The notes: generated by a model not told the origin, from the letters alone. A DNA stretch of 64,000 nucleotides from Schoenoplectus triqueter (GCA_964058805.1 CAXKVV010000013.1:558001-622000), one strand, 5' to 3'. Counted from the first letter of the stretch, positions 22,950 through 36,009 are shown. Program-made: numbers and translations.

Positions 22950-22959
22950 CTGTATAAAC
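22950..22959 (+). promoter_or_regulatory. TATA-like box of the decayed ubiquitin-like copy
   Basis: CTGTATAAAC lies about 95 bases before the ATG at 23045. The arrangement mirrors the intact gene upstream. It may be a relic without activity. Confidence 0.3.
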
Positions 22960-23044
22960 AAAGAAGAACATACCATGCAAACGCAAATTGTAACTTTCCT
23001 CTGTGACCAGACCTTTTACATTTGAAAATACCGAATCAACAAAA

Positions 23045-23373
23045 ATGTATGTGGACATTTTCCCTGTGAACAGTTGTTCTAAGTTTGGTGAATTCCGCTG
23101 GGAGAATATGTGGATGAAGGTGCAACCATGAATGATATCAAACTCATGATCAGGGAGTGCTTTCATGACAATTGGAATATATATTTACCCAAACGATATC
23201 AAAATTTGTGCTTTGGAACTACATCTATGTACCAACCGAGTGCGGTGGCCGGCCGCACAGGAGTACGGCGTCGGAAACGGCTTCAGAGTTGGTTTGTGTG
23301 CTTGGAATGTGCTTGGATGACATTACACAAGTTCACATCCAAGGAAATCCATCATCCAGCCAGTGAAAAATAA
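23045..23373 (+). pseudogene. Decayed ubiquitin-like paralogue
   Basis: The frame from ATG 23045 reads MYVDIFPVNSCSKFGEF. Aligned position by position with the start of the gene at 20178 (MRLHITPANMSSPNGMF) it keeps M, I, P, N, S, G and F. A frameshift between about 23095 and 23110 moves homology to the next frame, which reads EYVDEGATMNDIKLMIREC and then NLCFGTTSM. This fits the helix (D-I-K-x-x-I) and the following strand. After that the similarity fades. The intact-looking frame at 23110-23373 has no ATG start of its own at that point. I read it as an old tandem duplicate that has lost its frame, or a fast-diverging gene with an unrecognised intron. Confidence 0.5.
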
Positions 23374-23555
23374 TAAATGTTCTTTAAACAATTGTGCATT
23401 ATCATTATTTGTTATTTAGATTTCCAGAATTAATTATAATATTTCTTAAACAATTGAGCTCGTGCTTCTATAAAGTACATTTATTCATTGTTATTAACGA
23501 TTTCCTTTAATTTCATATTTTCTTTTCCATTGCTACTATATAATATAAGACGATT

Positions 23556-23714
23556 AAGGGCGGATCTAAGGTAGGCGCCAGCCGGCGCTCGGGCATCCTC
23601 TCGGTTCACTGAAAAATAAAAGTCGTATGATAAAAAATAAAATTTCTTTTGATCCAAATATTCTATTTATTTGAACAGAGCATCCCTATCGATCATTTCT
23701 GGCTCCGCCACTGA
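23556..23714. mobile_element. Short hAT-like MITE (GGCGGA terminus)
   Basis: An exact 8-bp duplication AGACGATT flanks it at 23548-23555 and 23715-23722. Left end AAGGGCGGATCTA and inverted right end TCAGTGGCGGAGCCA share the GGCGGA core. The same terminus type occurs at 38823-39019 and 45920-46042. No coding capacity. Confidence 0.75.
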
Positions 23715-23722
23715 AGACGATT

Positions 23723-25265
23723 AATATATATATACCCCCTTGTAGCATCACCTGGACTTGGTTGGTCGTTAAACTTTTGAAAAATAAAGTCGGTCCAATT
23801 TGATTTGAGATGGATGCAGTACATAATTAGGCCCATAGACTGTTGTGCTAAAAGCTTACAAGGTAAAAATTTTGCTCTTACAACTGACATTATTTGGGCC
23901 TAATTTGAAACAAAACCCATCTGAACCCCACACATTATGTGCCACCACTTTCACCACTACATTGAAACAAGCTTTTGTATCATCGCTTTTTGACCGTCTT
24001 TGTCCAGTTTCTCCGTTCCTGCATGATCTCTCAGAAGAAACTTGTGTATGAGGATTTCTTTTTTTAAGCTTTCCCAGTTTTCCTGTTCTATTAGATTTAG
24101 AAATGTACATGAATCCAAACTCTTATTGGAAAAAATAAATTGGAACTCAGAAGTTGATGCATAAAGAATGCACATTTCATGATGAAGAGGCTAACAAAAC
24201 CAAAGAACAAACAATATTTTATTTAGGTGGGATAATGAAGCGTAGCACTTTTTGCATAATAGTCATGTTAGAAAAGATATTAATTTTTATCAACTAAATG
24301 CTCTAGTTTGGACAAGGCAGATGAATGGGATAAAAACTACTTGTGCCTGCCCATTATATGCATGATTTTATTGCCACAGGATTCATTTATGTACAGTCAG
24401 ATTTATTAAGGATTTTTATATAAGATTTGTTCAGGGAACTGGGTCGTAGTTTCTTGCCCCTAATCGTAGTGAGAACAAAATAATATACCAAAATACATTT
24501 TTGGGTCTCATTTTATTTGCAGATCGACCTAAGCGCCAACAAATTTTCTGAATAATCAATAATTTTGATAAAAAAAGTCAAAGAAATACATCATTTTCTT
24601 CAATCCATAATGTCATGCATTGACGATGTATTCTATATGTGCACCAATTAATTACATTATTAGGCATTGTAATTCTCATTTCAAATATTCTGAAAATTAT
24701 TAAGACTAAATATTAAAACTGGCAGAGATTATTCTATTCATTTGACTATACACAAACATTGTCTCTTGTAAATATTTCTTCAATAGTTTTTCTCCAACTG
24801 CATGAAAAATTTCTAATATTTTTGTTAAATTTGATGTTTATTCTAGATTGCGTAGACTAGCTTCAATTTGGCCAAATGATTAATATGATCCGTGATGTAG
24901 GCCCTCCGATCAAATCAGATGGCCTAAATCTACCCGGGATGAGCCAATTACTTGATTTTACATGGCCTCTTGCTTTGCTTCCCTTCCCTTCCCTTCCACC
25001 AATTGTCTCTCGCCCTTTCTTTTTTCTTTTCTTTTCTTTTCCCTTCTATCCAAATTCTAAATGTAAAACGAAGGGCCGGGGTAACTCCTGTTAAATTTTT
25101 ACCAAGACGGAAATGTTACAAACTATCTAAATTTTAATGTCCTAAAAAACCTCCGAGTTAGTTGATCTTAATATTTTTTTAACTAGGGCTGTTCTTCAGG
25201 GTTTGTTCCGAAAATAATAATGTATATTGGTACAATTTAATTTTATTTTCATCAAATTGAATGAA
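23723..25265. other. Intergenic, nothing recognised
   Basis: Overlapping short frames around 23845-24175 have no domains and look accidental. A pyrimidine-rich run with CCCTTCC repeats lies at about 24978-25050. No gene or complete element is seen. Confidence 0.5.
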
Positions 25266-25725
25266 AAAAACTATGTTGCACGGGTGCGAGTGCGGGTATA
25301 GTATCTTATACAGTACGGATACGGTGATACAATTTTTTTAAAAAAACTAAGATATGAGGGCTTGGAGTGCTCTCCCTTCGCACCAGGATTCGATCCCCTC
25401 ATCCGTATTTTTTAATTTAGAAGAATTTCCAATTACAGTTAAGGATCCTGTGCGGCATTATTCGTGTAATCATGTGTGTGGCGGTCTCTTTTTCAAGCGA
25501 AATTGCAAGATTAACTGTGATTGAACTATATGACAATGTGTGTAGCTTCTCTTGTATTGTCTAAAACGTATCAGAAACACACCTAAAGTGTCACATATAG
25601 TATTAGAACGTATCAGAGACCGAATCCGCTAGTCAAACTAAATAAAATAATCAGATACGCACATGTACTGTATCAGATGTGAATCCTTATCGGACACTTA
25701 TCCAACAGCAACATAAACAGAGTAT
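25266..25725. mobile_element. Possible old element with TATGTTGC termini
   Basis: The left side reads CTATGTTGCACGGGTGCGAG and the right side, inverted, TTATGTTGCTGTTGGATAAG. Words such as ACGTATCAGA and TACTGTATCAGA repeat inside. The short matching ends suggest an old non-autonomous transposon, but no target duplication is clear. Confidence 0.3.
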
Positions 25726-26810
25726 TAGAGTAGCACAGGAAAAACTAACAATATTTCTAGATATTTGTTCTGTCTTTACTATGAAGTATAAAAAATAAAG
25801 TGAGATTTCAAATGAACAATCGATTATTCTTAACCATTAGAGGAGTTGGAATCATCGTATTCATTTCCATTTTCTAAATCCGAGTGGGAAGAGGGAGATT
25901 TACAAATTAATGAGATTCCTTTAAGAGCTCGTTGTGAATTAGTTTTTTACTTGATGATGGATTCTATTTTCAAAAATAAAATATTGAGAAATTGAAATAT
26001 CTTCCTTTCGATATCAAAGGTGGTAAATTTTCTCAAAAAAAATTCTAAGATATTCTAGAATAATTTTGAAAGTATAGTATAATAAAGGTAATGAATTTAT
26101 AAAATCAAAAGATATCAATGAAATAAAATATTACTAGTTGTATTAAATTAATATATAGAAATCAAAAGGTCATGAAAAATGTTCATGCAAATTTAATGTT
26201 ATGACATGTTGTAAAATTTAAAAAAAATATATATGATAATGTTTTATTTAATGTAAATTAACAACTACCAAAAGATGGAATAGTAGATGATGTGCTATGT
26301 TTAAGTATCTTGAACGGTTGAACCTCTTTCTTGTTTATAATTAGATTAGATTTTTCAGAAAAGAAATACACATCTGCTATGGTTATTCCATTGAAAGCAA
26401 TTTCCTGCATTTATCACTTGGGATTCAACTTGAATCAAATTGGCACTCGCAAACTACCGGACAAAAAAGTCCACTTTTATAATCATGTTAAAGCGACAAG
26501 TGTCACACACTCAAAATCAATAGTAGGGGGCAAAGTATCGTACCGCATTTGCTTACCAACCACGAACACTTTAGAAATGATATTTTTTTTAATTCACTAA
26601 TGGATCACGGTCGAGACAAGATTAGGAGAAAGAACTAACCAATGTCTTCCGGAAACTACAAAAATAGCATATTTTGATTGCCACTTGTCGTTCTTTCGTT
26701 CAGTTGAATTTTAGAAGAACCATTAATACAAAAAGAACCAGTATTTTTCAAAACATAATCAACAATATTGTAATGTTTGACCTTGAGCTCTAATATTCTC
26801 ATAGTCGCGC
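25726..26810. other. Intergenic, nothing recognised
   Basis: AT-rich DNA. A frame at 26331-26600 lacks a proper ATG and has no domain. I see no structured repeat. Confidence 0.5.
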
Positions 26811-27262
26811 CTAGGGGTGTTATTGTGTTAATGGGTCGGATTGAGTCGGGTTCGGGTCGGGTCATATTATTTTATTTTATTTTTTATTCGATCTGAATCC
26901 GACCCGATTAAATTCAGATCAAAAAATCTTGATCCATACCCGATCCGACGGGTCACGGGTCGACCCGACCCAACTCGTATAAAATAATTAAATATTTATT
27001 AATTATTTTTATATAATTTTAAGTAATAAAATATTAATTAATTTATAATTAATCTTAATTAGTGTATAATTAGTTTATATTTAAGCTTTAATTAGTACTA
27101 AATCATAAAATTAATTTAAATAACATAATTAATTGGCTCAGGTCGGGTCGAGTTGACCCGAACCCGACCCGATTCGATTCGGATCAAAAAAATTAAACCC
27201 ATATCCGACCCATTTATTTTCGGATCATGTCGGATCAGATCGGGTCAATAATTGACACCCCT
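26811..27262. mobile_element. hAT-like MITE, family B
   Basis: Ends are CTAGGGGTGTTA and, inverted, TAGGGGTGTCAA. Flanks AGTCGCGC and AGTCGTAG share their first five bases, so the 8-bp duplication is worn. Both flanks of the core are rich in GGGTCGGGT/ACCCGACCC, and the AT-rich centre matches the other family B copies, here in inverted order relative to 30408. No coding capacity. Confidence 0.75.
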
Positions 27263-28430
27263 AGTCGTAGTTAACTTTTAGTATGCATAATTACATCATA
27301 TAACTTATTTCGAAATTGGTACTTCTTTTTTTCCTAACAATATTTACTTTTTCTAATTATTTATTTGCCATGGTTGAAGAATTTATCAATGAAAAAAGAG
27401 CCAAACATACAAAAAAAATGTCATTATACGATTTACATTTGCTAAAAAGCCTAGAAAATTGGCATGTCCCAAACTAGAAATAAAAGGAAAAGATAAAATG
27501 CTCACTAGTGTCAACTCGGTGCATCCTTCAGTAAATTTTGCGGCCTATGAGTAAAAAATATTATCGCTTTTTTTTTTTACTTTTTCTTCTGTAATCTTGT
27601 TCGTTAAAAATCTAGGGGTTGACTTTTGATTGTTGCGGAAGCAAATTATTTCCGTATCAGATACGGGCATGAAATTTATAATTGCGGTATTATATATGCA
27701 AAAGCTAAATAAGTGAGAGATATATATAGGAGAACCTACATATCACTATTAATTTCCTAGTGATCAATAAGAAAAAAAATTGTGAATAATAAAAAATAAT
27801 AAAATTAAGGGGCATGAAATTTTTTTGATCAAACAAGCTAATAACGTATGTACTTTAAAAATATCAATTTAAAAGTGTTATTATATATTTTTGTATCGTA
27901 TGTAAAAGTGTTATTATATTATGTACGAACTTCAAACTTTAGTTTACTTGAACGGTTTATCATTTACCGATTCACGCAAGTTAATACACATAATCTATGA
28001 CAGAACCAATAAATTTGGGGTCTCTTCATTTCTCAACGTTTATTGACTACATGTTGAACGCTATGACATAGTTCTGGTACATATATTGTATAAATTTGAA
28101 ATTGAGTTGAAAGTTCGTCCTTAATTACATCTGTCTCTGTTATGATTATTTTCTTTGACAGCCTTTTTCATGACAAGGTGCACATCACCTAGTGAGGAAG
28201 GCATAAATTTGTGCAAAATGTAAATTAATGATAGCGTACCTGTTCTCCTCTTGTATGAAATGGCCCATGCTAATTATATCATATTTCTAGTTCACTTGTA
28301 CTTCTTTACAAAACAATAATGGATATAATTCTACCGGCCCCATTCTGTGGAGTCACTGGATCTTCTGTACCTCATAATCTACATACTTTTTTTTAATTCA
28401 TCACAGGAATTTACATGTAAAAAATCTATC
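27263..28430. other. Intergenic, nothing recognised
   Basis: AT-rich with a poly-T run near 27570. No gene, terminal repeat or coding frame is seen. Confidence 0.5.
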
Positions 28431-28967
28431 GTGAGTTTGAGCCCTCAAATTTCTCTTAATGAGATTAACACAAAAATATATCTGATTGTCGTGAAATTTT
28501 AATATATCTGATTTTCTTAATATTTTAATTTATGTTGTTCAATATATTTTGTTGTCAAAAATTTATGAGATATAAAAATTTATATTGTTGAAGTTTTCAA
28601 AATATTTATTTTGAGTTTTTAACATGAATCTCAAATACTAATAAAATAATATATATTTGGATATGAAAAATGCTAATTTAAAAATCTAAAAAGTACTTTA
28701 AAACTTGAAAATTTTAAACATTTTATAAAAAAATGATATAAAAATTTATTGAGCAATATAAATAAAAAAAATGGAGATGGTTGCATTGAGTTGATCAGCT
28801 CATAGAATAACTTGGTGAAGCTTACATTCGTTATAAATATTAGCCGTGTCAATACAAGAAGTAGACATTTGGGAGCCAAATGAAATATGTAGGAAACACC
28901 AACAGTGACACAAAAGAATGAATCCAAGTGTTTTTTGTTATTTAGATAGACCGTGTATATATATAGG

Positions 28968-29335
28968 TCGACTTGAAAAGTTTATATTTCGGTTCAAAGT
29001 AATGCAGCTCAAATTATATCGTCATATATTCAAAATTTTGATTTATCATTTTCATTAAAATTTTCATATGAAAGTATTGAGGGATACACAAATTTTAATG
29101 TTTAGAGTTTTCTAAGAATTTATTTTGAATTTTTGAAAACCAACTCTATAATAATAATATATTGAATTCTTGTACATCGTTTTTAAAAATCCAAACACTA
29201 AATACATAAAAACTCTAATATCCCAAATTTTTGTATGCCCTAATATTTTAATATGAAAAATTTAATGAAAATGATAATTTTGAATTTCGGACATAATACG
29301 ATAAAATTTGAGCCATGTGCACTTGAGTTGCTATA
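28968..29335. mobile_element. Old foldback MITE
   Basis: The left half (CAAAATTTTGATTTATCATTTTCATTAAA, written here in parts: 'tgatttatcattttcatt' then 'aaattttcatatgaaagt') is mirrored on the right by 'tttaatatgaaaaattt' and 'aatgaaaatgataattt'. Phrases such as 'gttttctaag' and 'ccaaatttttgtat' also occur in the foldback element at 16493-16899. The arms are diverged and the ends are not exact. Similar worn inverted phrases continue to about 29640. Confidence 0.45.
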
Positions 29336-30399
29336 CGTAGTTAGTGATCGAATTTGCTACAGACTTTAAACTATAGATAAATTATTATCAAATCTTGATT
29401 TATTGGACACAATAAATTATTTATTTATAAATTTTGTGGGATATATTTTTCTCTGTATTTGGAATTTTTAATTATTAGTTTTGAATTTTTAAAAATGACC
29501 TAGGAAATATGTATTATTTTATTATTATTATTGAACCATCTTAAAAAAATAAAAAATAAATACTTAGGAATATTTAAACATAGAAGTTTTTTGTATCCCA
29601 CAAGAAAGTGCTTGAACCATATGTTGCATTATCAATAGGTTTGCCGAAGCAACTAAAAAAACAACAAGCGTTTGACTTTGTTAACACGAAAATAAAGACT
29701 AATCAATGTTTAATGGTGTCAAGTTTGATACGCAAAAATAATATACAACAAGGCACCTCAATTTACTTTTGAATTTCAAGTTATGCTAATTATTATGGAT
29801 ACATGCCACTTAGCCAATAATATTTTTCATAAGAACGGTCACAAGCAGTATTAGAATATTCCACTCTTTCTTTAGAAATGTTCGTTATGACTATATTAAA
29901 ACTTGAGAATGAAATTTTGATTTAGTGTTTTCAAGTAAATATCTTGTTCGTAAGAGATCATATTTTAGTAATACGATAAAAAAATTATGAATACTCAAAA
30001 TTTGTAAAATTTGACCTCATATTTATCTCACAAAAGAACATTAATAATTTAGTCTCATTTCAAATCTATTGAAACACAACGAGTTGGAGAAACTTTTTTA
30101 TTCCAATATGGTAATTTAAATAAATTTTTTTGTTTACGCATTTATTGCTAAAATTAATTATACGAGTGTCAAATTTGTCATAATATTGACAGGGGAGACT
30201 GTTGTTTTTTGTCATACATTTGTCATCTAATATGATTTCAACACATTATAATCTCATTAACACTTCGTTAGATGAAATTTATAATACAACCTAGATTCAG
30301 CTCATTGACAGAGAGTTTTCAAGTACAGCGGAATATAACCGCTGTAATTCATAATTTGTTGAGCTACTCAGCTGCACGCGTGAAACCCAACCACACTAT
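29336..30399. other. Intergenic with worn inverted repeats
   Basis: Phrases like 'tttgtgggatata' and 'tttgtatcccaca' at 29440 and 29590 pair as an old hairpin. Otherwise AT-rich sequence without recognised genes. Confidence 0.4.
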
Positions 30400-30407
30400 G
30401 TAACAAT

Positions 30408-30872
30408 TGTCCCAGAGTCAATTATTAATCCGACTCAAAGGTTTAATCCAATTCGATCTAAATCTGATTTGACTTGACATAATCTGAAAATAAATAGATT
30501 GGGTATATTAATTTAATTTTTTGGATTCCAAATCGGGTCGGATCGGGTTCGAGCTGACCCGATTAATTATGTTTTTTGAAGTAATTTTATGATTTAGTAC
30601 TAATTTAAGCTTACATATACACTAATTATATACTAATTAAGATGAATTATAAATTAATCAATATTTTATTGCTTAAAATTATATTAAAATAATTAATTAA
30701 TATTTAATTATTTTATACGGTTCGGGTTGGGTTGACCCGTGACCCGTCTGGTCGGATATGGGTCAAAATTTTTTGTCCCAAATTTAATTGGATTGAGTTC
30801 AGATGAGGAAAAAAATAATAAAATAATATGACTCAACCCAACCCGACCCGACCCGACCGATTGTTACCCCTA
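30408..30872. mobile_element. hAT-like MITE, family B
   Basis: The right end TTGTTACCCCTA and the worn left end (with GTCAATTATTAATCCGAC) fit family B. Flanks GTAACAAT and GTAACATG match at 6 of 8 bases. The centre carries ATGATTTAGTACTAATTTAA and TATTTTATTGCTTAAAATTA, the family B core. No coding capacity. Confidence 0.72.
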
Positions 30873-31261
30873 GTAACATGTCCTTGCAAGAAAACAGAGT
30901 AACAATATTTGCAGTTGTTTAAAAAACAAAATTCAACAATTGCTTTTATTTGTTGGAAGCCGCTATCAATTGTTAAAAAAAAGATTTGCAATTGAAAAAA
31001 AATTGAATTAGTTATTTCAAATTATGATTTTTTTAACAATTAGACGTTATCGTAGACAATACTGAATGTTTTTTCAAATTATAGGCAAATTCAATGAAAT
31101 ATTTTCAAATTATTCCTCAATTATGAGGAAATATATTTTTTCCTTTTAAAACATCAGAAATTTATATATTATGATTCATTACAATAGTACAAATTATTTT
31201 TTTTAAGTATATTCATATTACACTTGAAACCATGAACACTGGGCTTTGCTGATTTTTTTTT

Positions 31262-31537
31262 TCTAAATTACAAATTTGTCACCATAAGAGAAATTTCATC
31301 AAAGTTAAACTTATAATCACACCTTCCCTCCCCTAACATATGTAGAATAAATAAATTGGTGAATTGATGGATTCTTAGTTTCTGATCCAGTGACTCGCTA
31401 TAGAACCATCTTCTTCCTAACTCTTCATAGAATTTCACTCGAATACCAATCTCTAGATCAACCAACCCAATTTTCCTTTCATACTTCCAATCTGAGGAAA
31501 AAATGACGCTTGGTAGCAAACTCCTATCAAGTTTAGA
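31262..31537 (-). pseudogene. Protein-like fragment, unknown origin
   Basis: A minus-strand frame of about 90 codons runs without a stop and looks protein-like: SSDWKYERKIGLVDLEIGI, FYEELGRRWFYSESLDQK and MLGEGRCDYKFNFDEI are seen. There is no ATG at its start, and a stop lies just upstream. It could be one exon of an unknown gene or a piece of a transposon protein. I recognise no family. Confidence 0.3.
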
Positions 31538-32045
31538 TATTCATTTCTAAAATGATGAGTACAATTCCATTCTCTAACCAATGAAATGGCGCAATCAAGA
31601 TAGATTAGCAGTTTGGTGAGATGGGACAGATTAACGTGTCAAATCTCATCTTTATTTGGTTGTCAAAAGTGCTTACAAACTATGAAGAGAAGCTATCGTT
31701 AGTTGATACATTTTGCTGCTCTCGCTCATTTTTTTTTTCCAAATTTCATCCTCCTGGGCTCTTGGATGAACCACTCGCTTGATTGATTGTTTGCATGATT
31801 AGACATGCCAACTTGTCAGACCGACCTGCTCAAATCCGAAACAACTAGTTTTGGATCCGTTTAATTAGTACTCTTCAATCTTCATAATATATTTAACATG
31901 ATTGATTGACGAGAATCATAAATGCATTTTCTACTTGTTCATGCATCAAGACAAATGGTTCATACTACTTCATTTCTCAATTACTTGCACTGGTTCAAAA
32001 GTGTGAATTAGTGCTGGACTTTTGAGATTTTTTGTGTGAATTTTT
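31538..32045. other. Intergenic, nothing recognised
   Basis: No open frame of note or structured repeat. Confidence 0.5.
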
Positions 32046-34720
32046 CATTCGACAAAAAAGCCATCCGTACAAATTAAAAATGTTAACTTAATGAAAAAAA
32101 ATCCGATAGTAATTAAAACAATCAGTGTCGGATTTTGAATTTTAGGAAAACATCGACACTAAATGTTTTAATTAGTGTCGAATTTAAAAAAAAAATAGTG
32201 AGAGATTTTTAATAAGAATTTGGCACTAATTATCATATAATTTTCAATTTTCAATTTATAATTAGTGTCCGGTTTTTAATAAAAAACCGACACTAATTTC
32301 TGATTAATGTCGAATTTTAATTAAAAAATCAATATTAATTTCTCATTAGTGTCGATTTTTTTAATAAAATAGACTATTTTTAAATATATTTTTTAAAATG
32401 AATTATTTATATATTCAACAATAATATTATTAAATATGATATTGTGTAGTCAATAGTAATATGTAGATAGATAATCAGATTAGTTGATATTACAAAATAA
32501 TCATACACAAATATAAAAAAGAACTAAAAGTAACTAATCTAGAAAATACATCATAATACTACTAAATACAATTACATATGATGAACACATACTAAAATAT
32601 ATAATTTCTAACTATAAATCTGAAAAATAATGAAAAAATAAATTCCCAAAACTTCAAACATGTTTTTTAGGCTTTAGACAAGCTTTTTTGGCTCAGTGCA
32701 ATGGTCAAAAAAACATTTACACTTGCTTTATAGATCTCGTCGTAAGTTTTCTGTAATCATGTAGAACATCCCAATCAGATTTTCTAATCAAAAGTTATAA
32801 TCATTTGAATCTTGAATTTTGATTTTCCCTTCCGATCTTGCTCCACTCTTTCTCTCTCTTTCTCTATCTCTTTTCTTATCTTTTATCTCTAATCTGAGTT
32901 TTTACAAATAGATAGAAAGAAAATAAGAAGTACAAGGGGAGAAGATTATATAGTGAAAAGTTTATTCGATTAGGAGCGTCAGATTAAGTAGGGAATGAAG
33001 ATAGATATGATAAAAAGGTACCTCATTTCTGAATTCCAATTGGTTGTAATTTTTAGTATCAAATTTATTAAAAATATGACACTAATTTATTTTGAATATG
33101 TTAGGCAGGAAAATAATTAGTGTTGAATTCTTAATAAATTAGTATTAGAATTTCAATGGAAATTCAACATTAAAATGATCAGTGTCGAATTTTCAGTAGA
33201 AATCCGACACTAAATAATCAGTGCACGAATTTACCATGAAATTTGATAGTAATTTTCATTTGAAAAGTTTTAGTTGTCAATACATTTCATATATATTATT
33301 GTTCATTGGCTAATGATCTATTTTAGAAATTTTGAGATCAATTAGTTATCAAAACACCATCGATCGAAAGATTTTTCATTAGACGGTTTATGCATACTAT
33401 ATTTGATTGAGTGATCTTATAATATTAAAAAATTATGAAAATTCGTAGAAAATTCTAGTAAACATAATTGTATCGGTATGGTTGGATTTCATAGAAATAT
33501 TTAAAATCATTGAAGAGATATAAATAAGTTTTATGCAAGTTATATGGATAAGTAACATGAGATGACATTGTTTGAGAAAGAATAATGATATTCATGTATT
33601 TTTAAAAATTTATCATATGTACTGTTAAGATTTTAGTATTTAGTAAAATAATTATGTTGCTAAAATTTCATCAAATTTGGAATTGATATGATGGTTGATC
33701 CAATGAGATAAAATATCTATCAATGGTTAGAATATAATTACTCTATGATGGAAGTTATAATAATTATGAAATAGAATGAATTATTGGGCTATGGTAGCTT
33801 ATTGGTTACCAATCAGTTTCAAAAAAAAACTACATCCCAATATCATAATTTTAAATTATATAGTTAAAAATAAAATAAAATAAAACACAATTAGTGTCGA
33901 ATTTTTAACCGTTTAGTGTCGGTTTTTTATAAAAATATGACACTGATTGAAATCTCAAATTTCAAACAGAAAAGACGTGAAAATATTTAATGTCAGATTT
34001 TTGTATAAAGTCGACACTAAAATTACTAACTTGTTAGTGTTGGATATTTATAAAAATTCGACACTGATTAAAATATCAAATTTTACAAAAAAAGGCAGGA
34101 AAATATTTAGTGGTTATTTAAAAAAAAACTGACACTAAAATTAATAATTCGTTAGTGTCGATTTTTTGACCCATTTTGTAAATAATCAATGCTTAACTTG
34201 TACATAACATGGCATGTAATTTTTAAACTAATACATAAACCTATAATTATTCATCCTAATCATAATTTTAGAGATCAAATAATAAAATAGACATTTAGAT
34301 TTAGTATATTTAATTTTTAAGAATGATTTTCTACTTTCCCTAAATAACTTATTTATTTAATTAATTATCATAATTACTGCTTTCTAATTTTCTAAAATAT
34401 TTCATATGTTATATTAGTAAAGAATAATTGTACTTCAGAAAATTTATAAACCCTCAAAAATTGAACTTCAAAATCGTTTGTAAAACTATACCAGTAAATT
34501 TCAAAAGTTGAGAAAATTAAATCTAAAAATTGACATATTATAAAGCATTTTTTGGGGTCTGAAGATCGCCTGTTCGGACTTGCCATATTTAGTATCGATT
34601 CTTTTTTTTATAAAAATCTGACACAAAAAGAAAACAATATAATATCTTTAGTGTCGTTTTTTTTAAATCCGACACTAAGGAAGCGACACTAATACACCCT
34701 TTTGGATAATGTTAGTAATT
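32046..34720. mobile_element. CACTA-like non-autonomous element with TTAGTGTCGG subterminal repeats
   Basis: About 25 copies of the word TTAGTGTCGGATTTT or its reverse (AAATCCGACACTAA), with variants, cluster at 32120-32360, 33060-33240, 33880-34170 and 34580-34700. They face both ways. Dense short repeats near the ends are the mark of CACTA (En/Spm) elements, where they bind the transposase partner. The left border may be CATTCGACAAAAAAGCC at 32046, a worn form of the CACTACCGCAAAAAAAAGCG end seen at 47624. The right end is not exact. No transposase gene is seen. The middle (32390-32770) resembles 1400-1770. Confidence 0.55.
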
Positions 34721-34972
34721 ACCACTAGCAAATCCCCTTTGTATCTTTTTTTTTATTACCGCAATTAATTTTTAGTAAAAAAGAGAATCTAATGTATTCA
34801 GTTTTCAAATACAAAAAAGTGTAATGTATTTAATTTTTAAATATCCATAAAGAAATTTCTTTCTGAATTTCGAACTTGTGATCTCCCAAACAGAGAGCAT
34901 TATCTTTTATCAATAGATAAACATAATTAATTCTTTTCATTAAGAATCAACATTTCATTTAGTGGTTAAGAT
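34721..34972. other. Spacer between repeats
   Basis: AT-rich sequence with 'tttcgaacttgtgatctccc', a common plant repeat phrase. No gene. Confidence 0.45.
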
Positions 34973-35381
34973 TAGGGTATCAATGGGTCGGGTCGGGTCG
35001 GGTCGGATCGGCTTCATGTCGGGTCATATTATTTTATTTTTTTTACCATACCCGAACTCGACTCGATTGTATTTTGGTCAAAAAATTTTGATCCATACCT
35101 GATCCAATTGGGTTACGAGTTGAATCGACCCGACCCGACCCATGCAAAATAATTAAATATTTATTAATTATTTTTATATTATTTTTAAATAATTAAATAT
35201 TTATTAATTTATAATTAATCTTAATTAGTATATAATTAATATATATTTAAGCTTAAATTTATACTAAATCATAAAATTACTTCAATAATTGACATTCATA
35301 TCTGATCCATTTATCTTCAGGTCATGTCAGATTGGGTCGGGTTCGGATCTGGTCGGATCCGTTCAATAATTATCACCCCTA
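34973..35381. mobile_element. hAT-like MITE, family B
   Basis: Ends TAGGGTATCAATGGGTCGGG and, inverted, TAGGGGTGATAATTATTGAAC. Flanking 8-mers GTTAAGAT and GTTGAGAT match at 7 of 8. GGGTCGGGTCGGG repeats lie next to the left end and the AT core matches the family. No coding capacity. Confidence 0.85.
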
Positions 35382-36009
35382 GTTGAGATCATGTTTGTGT
35401 AAGAGATTATAAATTCAAAATTCAGTTAAAAAATTCATTACAGATATGAAAGTTGAAAAACTTTGACTCTTGTCATTATCTAAAATTTTCACTTATTATT
35501 TATTGTCAAATTTGTTAACTCAATTTTATTTTTCTAGTGGTTTTTTTTCTATATTATCTTTCAATCCCAAAATGAACAGAAGTAATTGACCGATACAACT
35601 TTTTTTTTTCAAGATCGATTCAAATAGTAGTATATGTGCTTGCCGGACTACATACAATAAATTAGTGAACGAAGGGACATATTGCTGGACTAGAATAATA
35701 TTTATGGGTTTAAAAAGTAAGAAAGTATAATTCTATTTGAGAAAACACATAATATTTTAGATGGTTTTGTCGGCTTTGACACTTTATATTATATTGCATA
35801 TTTATTAAGAAAATTTTCCTATTAAAAAGTAGATACATACACACGAATCGACATCCTCTATATTACAGCATATAATATTATCTGTGCCTTTAATTTAAAG
35901 GGCCCCATAATTATAAACATTACCTATCTTTCTTTGTTCTGACCCTCTCCCTTAGTGTTAGCCGAGCACTCTACACAGTACAATGTTTAGGGGATATTAG
36001 AGGAGTTAC

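Noticed and set aside
23845..24175. Overlapping frames on both strands
   Set aside because: They are short, share the same bases, have no domain, and no TATA or splice context supports one of them.
25360..25400. tRNA-like phrase (GGATTCGATCCC)
   Set aside because: No cloverleaf can be built around it. Such phrases are common in plant repeats; the same applies to 21120-21200 and 34860-34900.
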